DNA of 64,000 bases from Massilia oculi (GCF_003143515.1 NZ_CP029343.1:5332001-5396000), one strand, 5' to 3'. Positions 34,030 to 45,000 are shown, numbered from the stretch's first letter. The notes: generated by a model not told the origin, from the sequence alone. Numbers and translations: made by a program.

Positions 34030-35568
34030 ATGGTCTTCACTACCGCTGCGGACGAGAAATCCATTCGCAGTCTCCCCCTTCACAAGAAGCTGCTGTGCCT
34101 GATGTGCGTGGTGCTGTTGGTCGTCAACGGCGTGTTCCTGGCGCGTAACCTCGACGATATGCGGGCAGCCAATGCGCTGCAGGCGCAGACGGCCCAGGTG
34201 TCGGACGAGCTGCAATACCTGAACCTGATCGTCACCGATGCCGAAAGCAGCTTGCGCGGCTATTTTCTGTCGGGCGACGAGGTCTACCTCGGCCCGCTGC
34301 GCAGCGCCTCCCAGCAAATCGACAAGCAGATGCGCTCACTGGATGAGCTGCTGCGGGACAATCCTTCCCAAGCAAAAAACCTGCAGCAGCTGCGCACGCT
34401 GGTCGACAAGAAGTTCGGCCTGCTTCGGCAGTCGCTGGAGGTCTACCGCGAGGGTGGCCTGAACGATATCGTGGCGATCGCCGCCTCGCCCGACGACCGC
34501 GCGCAGATGGACGAGATTCGCCTGCAGGTCGTGATCATGACGCGCGAGCAGAACGAATTGCTCACCACCCGCACCGCCGCGTTCTACCAGCAATACCGGC
34601 ACGCCGTGGTATTCGGCGTCGGCATCAATGCCGCCGCCATCTTCGTGCTGCTGCTGTTCTACAAGACGATCCAGCGCGCCTTTCGCCTGCGCCTGTTGGC
34701 CGAGCGCGCCCTGCAACGCACGAACGATGGCCTGGAAGAGATCGTGGCCGAGCGTACCGCCCAGTTGTCGGTGCTGTCGCGCCACCTGATCAAGGTGTCG
34801 GAAGAGGAAAAATCGCGGCTGGCGCGCGAATTGCACGATGAAATGGGGGCCAACCTGACGGCGATCGGCATGGACCTGTCCACGGTCGCCGAGCATCTGC
34901 GCGCCAGCCATCCGGAACAGGCGTCGAAGCTGGGACGCGCCAAGCGGACCCTGGTCGATACCGTGCAGCTGAAACGCCGCATCATCGAGAATCTGCGGCC
35001 GAGCCTGCTTGACAATATGGGCTTGTCGGCCGCGCTGCAAAGCTATTGCGCCGATTATGCAAGAGTCACGTCGCTCGACTGTGACGCCCTGATCGATGCC
35101 GAAGCCGACGCCGCCGGCCCGATGCAGGCGATCGCCTTGTTCCGTATCACGCAAGAAGCCCTGAACAATATCGCCAAGTACGCCAAGGCGCGCAATGTGA
35201 TCGTCAACCTGACGCGCGAGCCCGATGGGTGGGGTCTCGAGATCACCGACGACGGCATCGGCATTGCCCCGGATGCCATGGTCAGGTCGAAATCGCATGG
35301 CTTGCTCGGCATGCGCGAACGCGCCTTGCTGCTGGGAGGCAGCCTGGTGGTGGAGCGTGGTGTGAATGGGGTGGGAACTTGCGTGCGCGCCATCATTCCG
35401 GCGGCGGCCCCGGGGGGCAATGAAGAGGTGGGTGCGGCGGAAGCCGTCAGTGCGGCTGCGGTTGCCTTGTCTTGCGTACAGGCTGAAGCGCTCTTGCTGG
35501 ATCCGCCGGCCCCGGACGGGGCGCAGGCGGCTCCGGCACGGCGTCATCTCAACGCGCCACATCCATGA
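34030..35568 (+). CDS. CHASE3 sensor histidine kinase (HisKA_3 type)
   Basis: 512 residues from ATG 34030 (AAAGGAAG upstream). TM1 is about 18-38, a CHASE3 extracytoplasmic helical sensor about 40-185, TM2 about 193-212, then a linker coiled coil and the HisKA_3 dimerisation domain with His269 in ARELHDEMGANL. The HATPase follows (ALNNIAKYAKARNV as N-box, ITDDGIGIAP, SHGLLGMRERALLLGG). This NarX/DegS-type kinase fits NarL-type partners, matching the regulator just upstream. Its end overlaps the convergent Crp/Fnr gene by 20 bases. Confidence 0.92.
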   Translation: MVFTTAADEKSIRSLPLHKKLLCLMCVVLLVVNGVFLARNLDDMRAANALQAQTAQVSDELQYLNLIVTDAESSLRGYFLSGDEVYLGPLRSASQQIDKQMRSLDELLRDNPSQAKNLQQLRTLVDKKFGLLRQSLEVYREGGLNDIVAIAASPDDRAQMDEIRLQVVIMTREQNELLTTRTAAFYQQYRHAVVFGVGINAAAIFVLLLFYKTIQRAFRLRLLAERALQRTNDGLEEIVAERTAQLSVLSRHLIKVSEEEKSRLARELHDEMGANLTAIGMDLSTVAEHLRASHPEQASKLGRAKRTLVDTVQLKRRIIENLRPSLLDNMGLSAALQSYCADYARVTSLDCDALIDAEADAAGPMQAIALFRITQEALNNIAKYAKARNVIVNLTREPDGWGLEITDDGIGIAPDAMVRSKSHGLLGMRERALLLGGSLVVERGVNGVGTCVRAIIPAAAPGGNEEVGAAEAVSAAAVALSCVQAEALLLDPPAPDGAQAAPARRHLNAPHP

Positions 35569-36352
35569 GCAGGCGGTCGTATTCCGATTTGGCGACCTTG
35601 TAGCATTCGCCCGCATATTCTTCCAGGCCGGCGCGGTCCAACACGGTGATATTGCCGCGGCGGTACTGGATCAGGCCTTCGTCCTGCAGCTTGCCGGCGG
35701 CGGCGGTGATGCTTTCGCGGCGCACGCCCAGCATGATCGAGATCAGTTCTTGCGTCACTTTCAGTTCGTTGCTGGCCGAGCGGTCCAGGCGGTCGAGCAG
35801 CCAGCGGCACAGTTTCTGTTCGATCGAGCTGTGACGGCCGCCAACGGCGTTCTGGGCCATCTGGGCGAACAGCGCATTGGTGTAGCGCATCAACAGTTGG
35901 GGCAGGGCGCCGCCGCGGTTGAAGGCGTCGCGCAGGTATTGGGTCTTGAGGCGGTAGCCGTAGCCCGCGCTCTGGACCACGGCGCTGCAGGTGGCGCGCT
36001 CGCCCATGAACAGCGACACGCCGACCGCGCCTTCATGGCCGACCACGGCGATCTCGGTGGTGGCGCCGTCTTCCATCACGTACAGCAGCGACACGATTGC
36101 GGTCGTCGGAAAATACACGTATTCCAGTTTGCTGCCATACTCGAACAATTCTTTACCGAACGGCATCGGGACCAGTTCGAGGTGGTCGAACATGTCTTCC
36201 AGGTCGGTGCGGGGCAGGGCGGCCAGCAGTTCGTTCTGCTGGGTGCCGCTGTAGCTCACGACCGGTTTCGACGAGGACTTGATTGCCTCACTCGCGGCGG
36301 GGACCTGGTTTTTCGATTTTTGGGTGAGACCACCAAACTGAGTGTTGTTCAT
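35549..36352 (-). CDS. Crp/Fnr family transcriptional regulator
   Basis: 267 residues from ATG 36352 (GAGGACATAAG upstream). A cyclic-nucleotide-binding-like domain occupies about 45-165 (LFEYGSKLEYVYFPTTAIVSLLY, EIAVVGHEGAVGVSLFMGE) and a winged helix-turn-helix the C-terminus (LKVTQELISIMLGVRRESITAAAGKLQDEGLI in part). The FPTTAIVSLL...GHEGAVG wording marks a large CRP subgroup without cAMP-binding or iron-sulfur Cys residues. It may sense other signals. An N-terminal extension of about 40 residues is low-complexity. It is divergent from the OmpR-type pair; the 285-bp gap (36353-36637) shows no clear element. Confidence 0.88.
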   Translation of the reverse strand: MNNTQFGGLTQKSKNQVPAASEAIKSSSKPVVSYSGTQQNELLAALPRTDLEDMFDHLELVPMPFGKELFEYGSKLEYVYFPTTAIVSLLYVMEDGATTEIAVVGHEGAVGVSLFMGERATCSAVVQSAGYGYRLKTQYLRDAFNRGGALPQLLMRYTNALFAQMAQNAVGGRHSSIEQKLCRWLLDRLDRSASNELKVTQELISIMLGVRRESITAAAGKLQDEGLIQYRRGNITVLDRAGLEEYAGECYKVAKSEYDRLLMDVAR

Positions 36353-36637
36353 CTTATGTCCTCTTTTATGTCTATCGTGCGTCGGGGGCGATTCTTTGAG
36401 GCTTGTCTTTCTTACCTCATCGCGATGGGTGTACTTTAAGGCTACCGTCTGTTGCCGCACATAAGACGAGTATCCGCCCCCATGTAGGCTCCAAGCATGA
36501 TGTTGTGTCAGCCCAGTCCTACTGGGGAAGACCGTGCGTTGGCGCACCTTCCGCCGCAAAGTTTCGTTAAAGAATGACGAAATGCCGCATAATTCGCCGG
36601 CGCGACCGGCGCATGACGAAGACAGGGCTACGGGGAT

Positions 36638-37309
36638 ATGGGGTTGCGGGTATTGCTGGTGGAAGACGATGCGGTGCTGGCCGACGGCCTGCTGCGCGCG
36701 CTGCAGGCGCAGGACATGACGGTCACGCAGGTGGCCGACGGCCTGGCTGCCGACCGCGCCCTGCATGAGCCAGGGATCGAGGTCGCCGTGCTCGACATCG
36801 GCCTGCCCGGCATCGACGGCTTCGAGGTGGTGCGCCGCCTGCGCGCGCGCGGGGCGGCCACGCCGGTGCTGCTGCTGACGGCGCGCGACGCGGTCGAGGA
36901 CCGGGTGCGCGGCTTGGAGACCGGCGCCGACGACTACCTCGTGAAACCCTTCGCCACCGCCGAACTGGTGGCCCGCATCCGCGCGCTGGCGCGGCGCCAC
37001 GCCCCCGTCTCGACGCTCATGACGCTCGCCGGCCTGAGCCTGGACCGCGCCACCCGCCGCGCCCGCGTCGGCGGCAATCCCATCGAGCTGTCGGTCCGCG
37101 AATGGGGCGTGCTCGAATACCTGCTGCAGCATGCGGGGCGGGTGGTGTCCAAGCAGCAGATCATCGACGCCATCCTGCCCTGGGGCGAGGACGTGACCCA
37201 GAACGCGGTCGAGGTCTATGTGTCGCGCCTGCGCCTGAAGCTCGATGGTTCGGGCGTGGCGATCCGCACCATCCGCGGCTTCGGCTATCTGCTGGAGGCG
37301 GCCGAATGA
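36638..37309 (+). CDS. OmpR family response regulator (QseB/TctD-like)
   Basis: 223 residues. Receiver: acidic pair E9-D10-D11, phosphoacceptor Asp53 (VAVLDIGLPGIDG), Lys103 in VKPF. Winged helix C-terminal domain (about 125-222: IELSVREWGVLEYLL, TQNAVEVYVSRLRLKLDGSG). The pattern is close to QseB/PmrA/TctD regulators. The kinase gene begins 11 bases after its stop, so they are one operon. The minor pilin operon follows, which makes pilus regulation possible but unproven. Confidence 0.93.
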   Translation: MGLRVLLVEDDAVLADGLLRALQAQDMTVTQVADGLAADRALHEPGIEVAVLDIGLPGIDGFEVVRRLRARGAATPVLLLTARDAVEDRVRGLETGADDYLVKPFATAELVARIRALARRHAPVSTLMTLAGLSLDRATRRARVGGNPIELSVREWGVLEYLLQHAGRVVSKQQIIDAILPWGEDVTQNAVEVYVSRLRLKLDGSGVAIRTIRGFGYLLEAAE

Positions 37310-37319
37310 TCCTGGTGGC

Positions 37320-38636
37320 ATGAGCAGCATCCGGCTGCGCCTGCTCAAGTGGCTGCTGGGCCCGATCCTGCTGGTCAACCTGGTGCTGGCCGCGCTGGTG
37401 ACCGGCCTGGCCTGGACCCCGGCCCAGGTCGCTTTCGACGGCGGCTTGCTGGACACCGCCAACAACGTGGCGGCGCGGCTGGCGGCGGGCGCGGCGCCGC
37501 AACTGCCTCCCGGCGCGCCAAATGCCGACCGCAGCTGGTTCGTGGTGCGCGACGGGCAGGGCCGCCATCTGGCCGGCGCGGCCGGCTTTCCTGCCTTGCG
37601 GCCCGGCGCGGCGCCGTATGACGCCGAGGTCGACGGCGAGCCGGTGCGGGTGGTCGCACTGGCGGTACAGACGACCGACGGCGAGCGCCACCTGGGCGTG
37701 GCGCGCACGCTGCGCCAGCGGCTCGAGGTGCGCTCGGCCATCGTGCGCTCGCTGGTGGTGCTGGTGTCGCTCGTGACACTGACCCTGGCCGGCGTGGTCT
37801 GGCTGTCGGTCAGCAACGGCCTGCGCCCCCTGGCGCGCATCCGCGCCGAGCTGGCCGCGCGCGGGCCCGGCGACCTGGCGCCGATCCCGCAGGCCAGCGT
37901 GCCCTACGAGATCGCGCCGGTGGTCGCCGGCTTCAACGAATTGCTCGACAAGGTCGAAGCCGGCGCGCGCGCCCAGCGCGATTTTCTGGCAGACATGGCG
38001 CACCAGCTGCGCACGCCGCTGGCCGGCATGCAGCTGCAGCTCGAGTGGCTGCGCGCGCGCCATGCGCGCGACCCCGACACCGTGGGCTCGCTGGGCATGA
38101 TGGAACTGGCCAACGAGCGCATGATCCGCCAGGTCAACCAGCTGCTGGCGCTGGCGCGCGCCAGGGAAGGGCGGCCGGACGGCCAGCATGCGCCGCTCGA
38201 CCTGGCGCAGCTGGTGCAGGAAACGATCCAGTTCTTCGTCGGCCAGGCGGGGGCCAAGGACATCGACCTCGGCTTCGAGCTGGCGCCGGCGCCCGTGAAC
38301 GGGGACGCGTTCCAGCTGCGCGACCTGGTCGACAACCTGGTCGACAATGCCCTGCGCTACACGCCGCCTGGCGGGCGGGTGACCGTCGGCTGCGCCCGCG
38401 AGGGAGAGGCCGTGCTGTTCACGGTCGAGGATTCCGGCCCCGGCATCCCGCCCGCGCGCCGCGCCGCCGTGTTCGAACGCTACGTGCGCCTGGACGACAA
38501 GACGACCGGCAGCGGCCTGGGGCTGGCCATCGTGCGCGATATCGCGCTGGCGCATGGCGCGACCGTCCTGCTCGACGATGCCGAGGGTGGCGGCGCCCGC
38601 GTCACGGTGCGTTTTGCCGCCGGACCGGCGCGATAA
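37320..38636 (+). CDS. sensor histidine kinase (TctE/QseC-like)
   Basis: 438 residues. TM1 about 9-31, a periplasmic sensor of about 105 residues, TM2 about 141-164, HAMP-like linker, HisKA with His228 in DMAHQLRTPLAG, and HATPase with NLVDNALRYTPPGG (N box), VEDSGPGIP (G1) and TGSGLGLAIVRDI (G2). Cognate partner of the upstream OmpR-type regulator. The periplasmic domain has no recognised ligand signature. It ends about 130 bases before pilE. Confidence 0.93.
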   Translation: MSSIRLRLLKWLLGPILLVNLVLAALVTGLAWTPAQVAFDGGLLDTANNVAARLAAGAAPQLPPGAPNADRSWFVVRDGQGRHLAGAAGFPALRPGAAPYDAEVDGEPVRVVALAVQTTDGERHLGVARTLRQRLEVRSAIVRSLVVLVSLVTLTLAGVVWLSVSNGLRPLARIRAELAARGPGDLAPIPQASVPYEIAPVVAGFNELLDKVEAGARAQRDFLADMAHQLRTPLAGMQLQLEWLRARHARDPDTVGSLGMMELANERMIRQVNQLLALARAREGRPDGQHAPLDLAQLVQETIQFFVGQAGAKDIDLGFELAPAPVNGDAFQLRDLVDNLVDNALRYTPPGGRVTVGCAREGEAVLFTVEDSGPGIPPARRAAVFERYVRLDDKTTGSGLGLAIVRDIALAHGATVLLDDAEGGGARVTVRFAAGPAR

Positions 38637-38770
38637 AAGACTTTACAGCGTCGTATTTGCGTCGCTGTCAGGACTTTGTCAGCTTTTCCTCAGGGAAATG
38701 AAAGCTTCGTGGGATATCATCCCCCATGGCAACATTGTTGGCGGAATCCGTCCGCCGCCCAGGAGATCCC

Positions 38771-39202
38771 ATGCAGCAGCGCCAGTCCGGCTTCACGCTC
38801 GTCGAGCTCATGATCGTGGTCGCGATCATCGGCATCCTCAGCGCGATCGCCGTGCCTTCCTATAACAGCTACGTGATGCGCGCGCGCCTGGTCGAGGCAC
38901 ACGGCGTACTGGCGTCCACCCAGAACAAGCTGGAGCAGTACTGGACCAACTACCACAAGTACGAGGACTTCGACAAGGAAGGCGCCAGCCTCATGCCCGA
39001 CCCCGGCATGAATTTCGACTACAGCCTGGAAGACGCCACCGCCTCGGCCTATACCCTGGTCGCCACCGGCAAGAACGCCGCCGCCGGCTTCGTCTACACC
39101 ATCGACCAGGCCGGCCACCGGGCCACGACCGGCGTGCCGGACGGCTGGGTCGACAGCGATGTCTGCTGGGTCGACCGCAAGGAGGGCACGTGCGCCCAGT
39201 AG
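38771..39202 (+). CDS. pilE: type IV pilin PilE-like protein
   Basis: 143 residues. A short leader ends in the prepilin peptidase site G-F-T-L-V-E ([25 protein letters not shown] in part), with Glu5 present. The first gene of the operon, it is the PilE-type minor or major pilin of betaproteobacteria. The C-terminal pair of Cys ([10 protein letters not shown]) forms the usual D-loop disulfide. ATG 38771 is chosen with AGGAGAT upstream. It is followed by fimT with a 13-base overlap. Confidence 0.92.
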   Translation: MQQRQSGFTLVELMIVVAIIGILSAIAVPSYNSYVMRARLVEAHGVLASTQNKLEQYWTNYHKYEDFDKEGASLMPDPGMNFDYSLEDATASAYTLVATGKNAAAGFVYTIDQAGHRATTGVPDGWVDSDVCWVDRKEGTCAQ

Positions 39203-39840
39203 TGTTGCCGGCAAGCGCGGTGCGTGCGAAAGGCTTCACGGCGCTGGAGGCGCTGGTCGTGGTGGCGATCCTCGGCATCCTGCTGGCGGTCGGCATCCCG
39301 GGCATGCGCGGCTGGCTGGGCGGCACGACCGCCACCGGCGCGGCCGAGTTCTATGCCGAAGGTTTCCGGCTCGCGCGCAGCCAGGCGCTGGCCAACAACA
39401 GCCGTAGCCGCGTGGTGTTCACGGAGAACGCCGGTAGCGGCCAGCTGGACTGGCAGGTCGACGTCTGCTTCCCGGTTCCGGACGATGGCTGCGCCGCCGA
39501 CAGCGAGCGCTGGTCGACCGTGGACGAGCCGGCGCCGGGGCCGGAAGACGGCAACGTCGAGACCAGCTCGGTCTTTCGCAGCGCCGCCTCGCTGCCGCGC
39601 ACCACGGCATTGACGGTCACGCCCGACTCCGAAGCACGGTCCGCCTATTTCACCGAGCTGGGCTGGGTCGACGGCGCCAAGCCGGCGCTGATGCGCTTCG
39701 ACCTCGGCCCCGGCAGCGCCGACGCCGAGGGCGTCTTCACCCCCACCGCCGTGGTGCTGACCCTGGCCGGGGCCGTGGTGACGTGCCGCCCCGACCTGGT
39801 CGGCGTCGCCTCCGCTGGCGATGCGCGCAGGTGTCCATGA
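39190..39840 (+). CDS. fimT: FimT/GspH-type minor pseudopilin
   Basis: 216 residues from GTG 39190 with GGAGGG just upstream, overlapping pilE by 13 bases. The cleavage region reads [22 protein letters not shown], keeping Gly-1, Phe+1 and Glu5 but with Ala where most pilins have Leu or Ile at position 3/7. The GspH/FimT domain follows ([20 protein letters not shown]). FimT-type minor pilins help start pilus assembly and in some species bind DNA for uptake. pilV starts within its stop. Confidence 0.87.
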   Translation: MRPVVLPASAVRAKGFTALEALVVVAILGILLAVGIPGMRGWLGGTTATGAAEFYAEGFRLARSQALANNSRSRVVFTENAGSGQLDWQVDVCFPVPDDGCAADSERWSTVDEPAPGPEDGNVETSSVFRSAASLPRTTALTVTPDSEARSAYFTELGWVDGAKPALMRFDLGPGSADAEGVFTPTAVVLTLAGAVVTCRPDLVGVASAGDARRCP

Positions 39841-40277
39841 TGCCTCGTCGTTTTTCTCCCATCCGCCAGGCCCAGCGCGGCGTCGCCCTGCTCGAAGCCC
39901 TGATCGCCGTCCTGCTGCTGGGGATCGGCCTGGTCGGCACGCTGGCCCTGCAAGTCAATTCCCAGGCAGCCCTGTCCGAGGCAGCCATGCGCGCCGAGGC
40001 CACCATCGCCGCCAACGAATTGATCGGCGTGATGAGCACCGACCTGGACCACCTGGACGAGTATGCCCTGGCCAGGGATGCGGAGCCGGGCGAGCGCCTC
40101 GAGACCTGGCATGCGGCGCTCGCCGGTCACCTGCCGAACGCGGCCGTCGAGATCAGCGTCACGCCGGCGGCGGACACCGAACGCACCGCCGTCGTGATCG
40201 TCATCAAGTGGCGCCGCAGCGAAGCGGCGCAGCAGAACACGCACCGCATCGTCACCTATATGGCGAGGTCGGCATGA
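39837..40277 (+). CDS. pilV: type IV pilus modification/minor pilin PilV
   Basis: 146 residues. QRGVALLEALIAVLLLGIGLVG is the prepilin helix (Gly-1, Val+1, Glu5 as L-L-E-A), which with ...ALQVNSQAALSEAAMRAEATIAANELI is typical of PilV. It overlaps the fimT stop (ATG 39837; a second ATG at 39840 is equally possible). Part of the priming complex with PilW, PilX and PilY1. The next gene overlaps by ATGA. Confidence 0.9.
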   Translation: MMPRRFSPIRQAQRGVALLEALIAVLLLGIGLVGTLALQVNSQAALSEAAMRAEATIAANELIGVMSTDLDHLDEYALARDAEPGERLETWHAALAGHLPNAAVEISVTPAADTERTAVVIVIKWRRSEAAQQNTHRIVTYMARSA

Positions 40278-41458
40278 GCTCGCGCATGAGCCGGTTCCAT
40301 CCGCAGCGCATGGCCGGCTTTTCGCTGGTCGAGCTGATGGTCAGCATCGTGATCGGCCTGCTGGCGGTGCTGTTCGCCACCCGCATGATGACCGATGGCG
40401 AAACCACCAAGCGCGGCGCCCTGGGCGGATCGGATTCGATGCAGAACGGGATGATGGCGATGTTCTCGATCAGCGGCGACGCCGAGCAGGCCGGCTATGG
40501 CCTGAACGATCCGATCCTGAACGGCTGCGATACCCTGTTCACGGACAACAGTGGCTATGCGCTCGCTTCCGCCAGGCGCGACAACGTCGACGTCACGCCG
40601 CTGGCCGCGGCAGTGATCGTGCCGGGGGCCGACGGCAAGCCGGACCAGCTGACCATGTACGCGGGCAGCGCGCCGGGCGGGACCGGCACCACGCGACTGC
40701 TCACCAACTACATCGGCGGCAACCAGTTGGTGGTCGACCGGCCTTTGTACGGCTTCGCGCCGGGCGACGTGATCGTGGTCGCGCCCGAGAATGGCGAAGG
40801 CAAGTGCGCGCTGGCCCAGGTCGCGGCGCTGACGGCCCAGGGCGCCGCGCCGGCGATCTCGATCGGCGACGTGCGCTACCGCTACAACGCCGGCGCCCTG
40901 GAGCGCAATTTCGACGGCAGCGCGAGCCGGATCTTCAACCTCGGGCGCGAAGCGAACCTGTCGTTCCACACATGGCTGGTGCAGGACGGCGTGCTGCGCC
41001 TGCGCGCCACCAACCTCGGCGCCAACGGCGGCGCCGCGCATGCGGTGGCCGACAACATCGTCTCGCTCAAGGCGCAGTACGGCTTCGACAAGCGCGACGC
41101 CGCCGACTTCGATCCGGAACTGGGGATGCAGGTGGGCGAATGGTCGAGCGCCATGATCGACGCCGACCTCGATGGCGTGACCGGCGGGCCAGGCGACTAC
41201 CAGCGCATCGCCGCCCTGCGCATCGCCGTCGTGGCGCGCGCGAAGACGCCCGAACGCCCCGGCGCGGACGGCGTGTGCACGGCGCAGCCGCAGGCCATCA
41301 AGGTGTTCGGCAACGCCCAGCCGCAGGGCGTCGAACCGGTGGAGATCGAACTCGACGTGCGCGTCAAGGACGATCCGGTCGACTGGCGCTGCTACCGCTA
41401 CCGCACTTTCGAGACCATCGTCCCGCTGCGCAATACCGGCTGGAGGCCCACCGCATGA
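40274..41458 (+). CDS. pilW: type IV pilus minor pilin PilW
   Basis: 394 residues. The prepilin signal MAGFSLVELMVSIVIGLLAVLF is followed by a large globular domain with the PilW-typical spacing of Cys and TM-proximal helix (DSMQNGMMAMFSISGDAEQAGYGL). PilW joins PilV and PilX in the tip complex that carries PilY1. It starts in an ATGA overlap with pilV and ends in one with pilX. Confidence 0.92.
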   Translation: MSSRMSRFHPQRMAGFSLVELMVSIVIGLLAVLFATRMMTDGETTKRGALGGSDSMQNGMMAMFSISGDAEQAGYGLNDPILNGCDTLFTDNSGYALASARRDNVDVTPLAAAVIVPGADGKPDQLTMYAGSAPGGTGTTRLLTNYIGGNQLVVDRPLYGFAPGDVIVVAPENGEGKCALAQVAALTAQGAAPAISIGDVRYRYNAGALERNFDGSASRIFNLGREANLSFHTWLVQDGVLRLRATNLGANGGAAHAVADNIVSLKAQYGFDKRDAADFDPELGMQVGEWSSAMIDADLDGVTGGPGDYQRIAALRIAVVARAKTPERPGADGVCTAQPQAIKVFGNAQPQGVEPVEIELDVRVKDDPVDWRCYRYRTFETIVPLRNTGWRPTA

Positions 41459-42051
41459 CCCATCTCCCGACAAGCACCCGCAGCCAGGCCGGGGTCGCCT
41501 TGCCCGTCATGCTGATCATGATGCTGGTGATGCTGGTGACCAGCATCTACCTGCTGCGCTCCAGCAATTCGGCCACGCTGGCCGCCTCGAACCTGGCCTA
41601 CGACGCCACCCTGAGCCGGGCGGTCGACTTCGGCCTGCATACGGGCTTCCAGTGGCTGAGCGAAACCGCATCGGCCGACAAGGCCAGCCTCAACCAGGAT
41701 GACCTCGCGCGTGGCTACCACGCCAGCCTCGATACCACGCTGACGCCGAAGGACAAGGGCTTCTGGGACGACAGCTTTGCGGTCGAAGACGCCGACGGCA
41801 ACCGGATCCAGTACGTCATCCACCGCATGTGCCGCAACCCGGGAAGCTTCAGCAGCGAAAACCAGGAGTGCGTGCTGACGTCCGCCAACACGGTCAAGAT
41901 CGGCAACCGGGTCGCGATCGGCGAGAGCCTGGCGTCGGACGCGCCGGCCTACGCCAGTTCGCCCCAGATTCACTACGTGATCACGGCCCGCATCGACGGC
42001 GCGCGCGGCGGCAACGTGATCAACCAGATGGCTGTCCTGATCGGCGCCTGA
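41455..42051 (+). CDS. pilX: type IV pilus minor pilin PilX
   Basis: 198 residues. N-terminal region AGVALPVMLIMMLVMLVTSIYLL lacks the strict Glu5 of most pilins, as is usual for PilX. The rest is a small globular domain ending in a C-terminal QMAVLIGA. It completes the minor-pilin set V-W-X. It overlaps pilW by four bases and pilY1 starts eight bases after its stop. Confidence 0.9.
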   Translation: MTHLPTSTRSQAGVALPVMLIMMLVMLVTSIYLLRSSNSATLAASNLAYDATLSRAVDFGLHTGFQWLSETASADKASLNQDDLARGYHASLDTTLTPKDKGFWDDSFAVEDADGNRIQYVIHRMCRNPGSFSSENQECVLTSANTVKIGNRVAIGESLASDAPAYASSPQIHYVITARIDGARGGNVINQMAVLIGA

Positions 42052-42058
42052 CGCCAGC

Positions 42059-45000
42059 ATGAATGGAATGCGCATGAACTTTTCTTTCCTCACCACGCTG
42101 GCCGTAGCGCTGGCCATGACCCTGGCGTCGACGCCGGCCTGGGCCGGCCCGACCGGCCTGGCCTCGCTGCCCCTGATGAGCATTACCGGCAGCGGCACGG
42201 TCAAGCCGAACCTGATGCTGCTGTACGACGACTCCGGCTCGATGGCCTGGAACCACACGCCGGACTACGTCGACGACAACACCACCTGCCGCGCCGGCAC
42301 GACGCTCGCGGCGCGCAACCCGCGCGGCTGCGTGATCGGCGATCCGCCCTATGCGGCGCCGCTGTTCAACCGCCAGTACTACGACCCGAAGGTGCGCTAC
42401 CAGCCGCCGGTCAGGGCCGACCAGACCTCGTATCCGAGCCAGACCTCCAGCGCGACCGACGGCTGGAAGGCCGTGACCACCGACGGCTTCGGCGTCGACA
42501 AGCGCAATATGCGCAATGCGAACGAGAACACCACCAATCTGCTGACCGGCTACCCGGACCTGCAATGGTGCAGCAGCGACGGCGACTGCCGCCGCAACGT
42601 CGGCGGCTACGCCTATCCGAGCCTGACCTACGACAGCGCCGAGCCGGTCGGCGGCAACCCCTATTACTACACGATCAACGTCGCCGAATACTGCACCGAC
42701 GCCAGCCTGAAGCGATGCGTGAGCACGGCGGTCAACGCCCCGGCGCCGCAGGGGTATCCGGTGCCGGCCCCGGTCCGCTGGTGCAACAGCACGGCGCTGA
42801 CCGATTGCCAGGCCAAGTACGTCGGCAACTACAAGTACCCGCGCTACGGCGACCCGAACCGCTCGGCCAACTGGTACTCGACCATCACCATCAACGATTC
42901 GGGCGCGGCCAGCGCGGTCTCGATCACGGCGGTGCGCGTGGTCGGGGTGTCCGGCACCCAGACCATCACCCGCGACGCGGCCACCGCCTCGGGCGGCACC
43001 AACACCGCGGCCAAGCGCACCGCGCTGGCCACCGCGCTGGCGGCCTCGATCGTCAACAGGGCGGTATCGGATCGTCCCTTCACCGCCTGCGTGCCCAAGG
43101 CGAGCGGCGTGGTGCGCGCCTGCGCCGACTTCGGCATCACGCTGGACTCGAGCGACATGCTGGCCGTGATCCCGATCAGCTGCGGCCGCAATGTCACCAA
43201 CAAGAACAACTGCACCGTGGTGCAAGAGGGCGAGCGCACCGGCGACGAGATCGTCGTCGATTCCGGCACCGCCGCCACGGCGCTGCTGCAAATCGGCGGG
43301 CGCGCCGCCAACAGCAGCAGCACCAACGGCCGCAGCCGCCTGGTTGGCCTAAAACTGGGCAATACCACGCTGATCGACTCGCTGCGCTTGGGCCAGAACT
43401 ACACGGCGGCCCAGGTCGCCTCGCAGATCGCCGGCGAGATCGGCACCCGCGGCACGATCAAGGCCTATGTGGGACCGAACAACGTGACGCCGCAGTGCGC
43501 GACGGCCACCAGCGCGATGGTCTGCCTGGTGGCGCCGCTGAGCATGGCTGGCGCCAACCTGAGTTATACCCGGGTCGACAATCCCGCCAGCCTGACCTGG
43601 GGAGGCGCGCCGGCCACGAGCGACGGCGTGCCGACCTCGGTATCGGGCTTCGATACCGGTGTGTTCATCCGCACCGACATCGTACCGGCGCGCGACAGCT
43701 ACCCGAAATCGGCGCAGCGCACCGATTGCCAGGGCGCGGCCTGCACCTACGACGAGGAGATGACCAACTTCGCCAACTGGTATGCCTATTACAAGACGCG
43801 CAACCAGATGATGAAGACGGCCGTCGGCCTGGCCTTCCAGCCGCTGGGCGAAGCCTACAAGGTCGGCCTGGTCGGGCTGCAGGACGCGGCCGCGGAGGGC
43901 GCCATGAGCCGTCCGAAGCCGTTCACCGGCCAGAACCGGATCGACTGGTACGACGCGCTGTACGCGATGAACAGCGCGGGCGGCACCCCGGTGCGCCTGG
44001 CGCTGCATGCGATCGGCAAGATGTTCGCCAACCAGGCGCCGTACAAGCAGGCGGCAGGGGCGGAAACGGTGGAGTATGCCTGCCAGCAGAACTTCACGTT
44101 CGTGACCACCGACGGCTACTGGAATGGCAACAGCCCCAAGACGCTGGTCAAGGCGGCGAGCCGCTACTCGCCCGCCGAGTACGAGGAAACCGTCGTCAAC
44201 AACGACAACACCGTCAACCCGGCGCGCTTCTGCACCCGCGAAACGGGCTGCCTCGACACCCGCGCGCAAACGCTGCCTTCGCTGGCCGACGTCGCGCTGT
44301 ACTGGTACAACGGCGGCTCGAGCACCGGCACCGTGTCGCTGCGTCCCGAGATCGACGACATGTCGAAGACCGGCCAGGTGCCGGGCACCGGCAACAACCA
44401 CCTGCATATGCGCACCTATGCCCTGGGCCTCGGGGTGGACGGCATCATGACCTATGAGCCGGACTACGACACCAAGCCGGTGGTCGGCGGCGACTTCTAT
44501 AACCTGATCAACGGCGTGAGGACCGGCTGCCCGTGGAACAACAACGGCGCCTACGTCTGGCCCGATCCGAATACCGGCACTACCGACCTGTCGACGGCGC
44601 TGCAGTCGCGGGTGGACGACCTGTGGCACGCCGCCATCAATGGCGGCGGCAAGTACTTCCCGGCCTCCGATCCGCTGCAGGTGGTCGACAGCCTGAACCG
44701 GGTGCTGAACGACATCCAGGTCGCCACCGGCGCGGCCGCCGCGGCCGCGACGTCGACCCCCAACGTGGCCCAGGAAGACCGCGACATCTTCTCGGCCACC
44801 TTCACCACGGTGAAGTGGACGGGCAACCTCTCCAAGCGCGTGATCGACATCGTCACCGGCGAGGTCAGCAAGGACGTCGACTGGAAGACGTCGTGGAGCA
44901 TCGGCCAGAAGGTGGGAGCCGACTCCGACACCCGCAACATCTGGTGGCGCAACCCGGCCACCGGCGCCCGCACCGCCTTCGCCTACGACCAGTTGGGCGC

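Noticed and set aside
35549..37840. One 763-residue minus-strand frame joining the Crp/Fnr gene to antisense of the OmpR pair
   Set aside because: The true start is ATG 36352 with GAGGA upstream; the rest is antisense to the intact response regulator and kinase.
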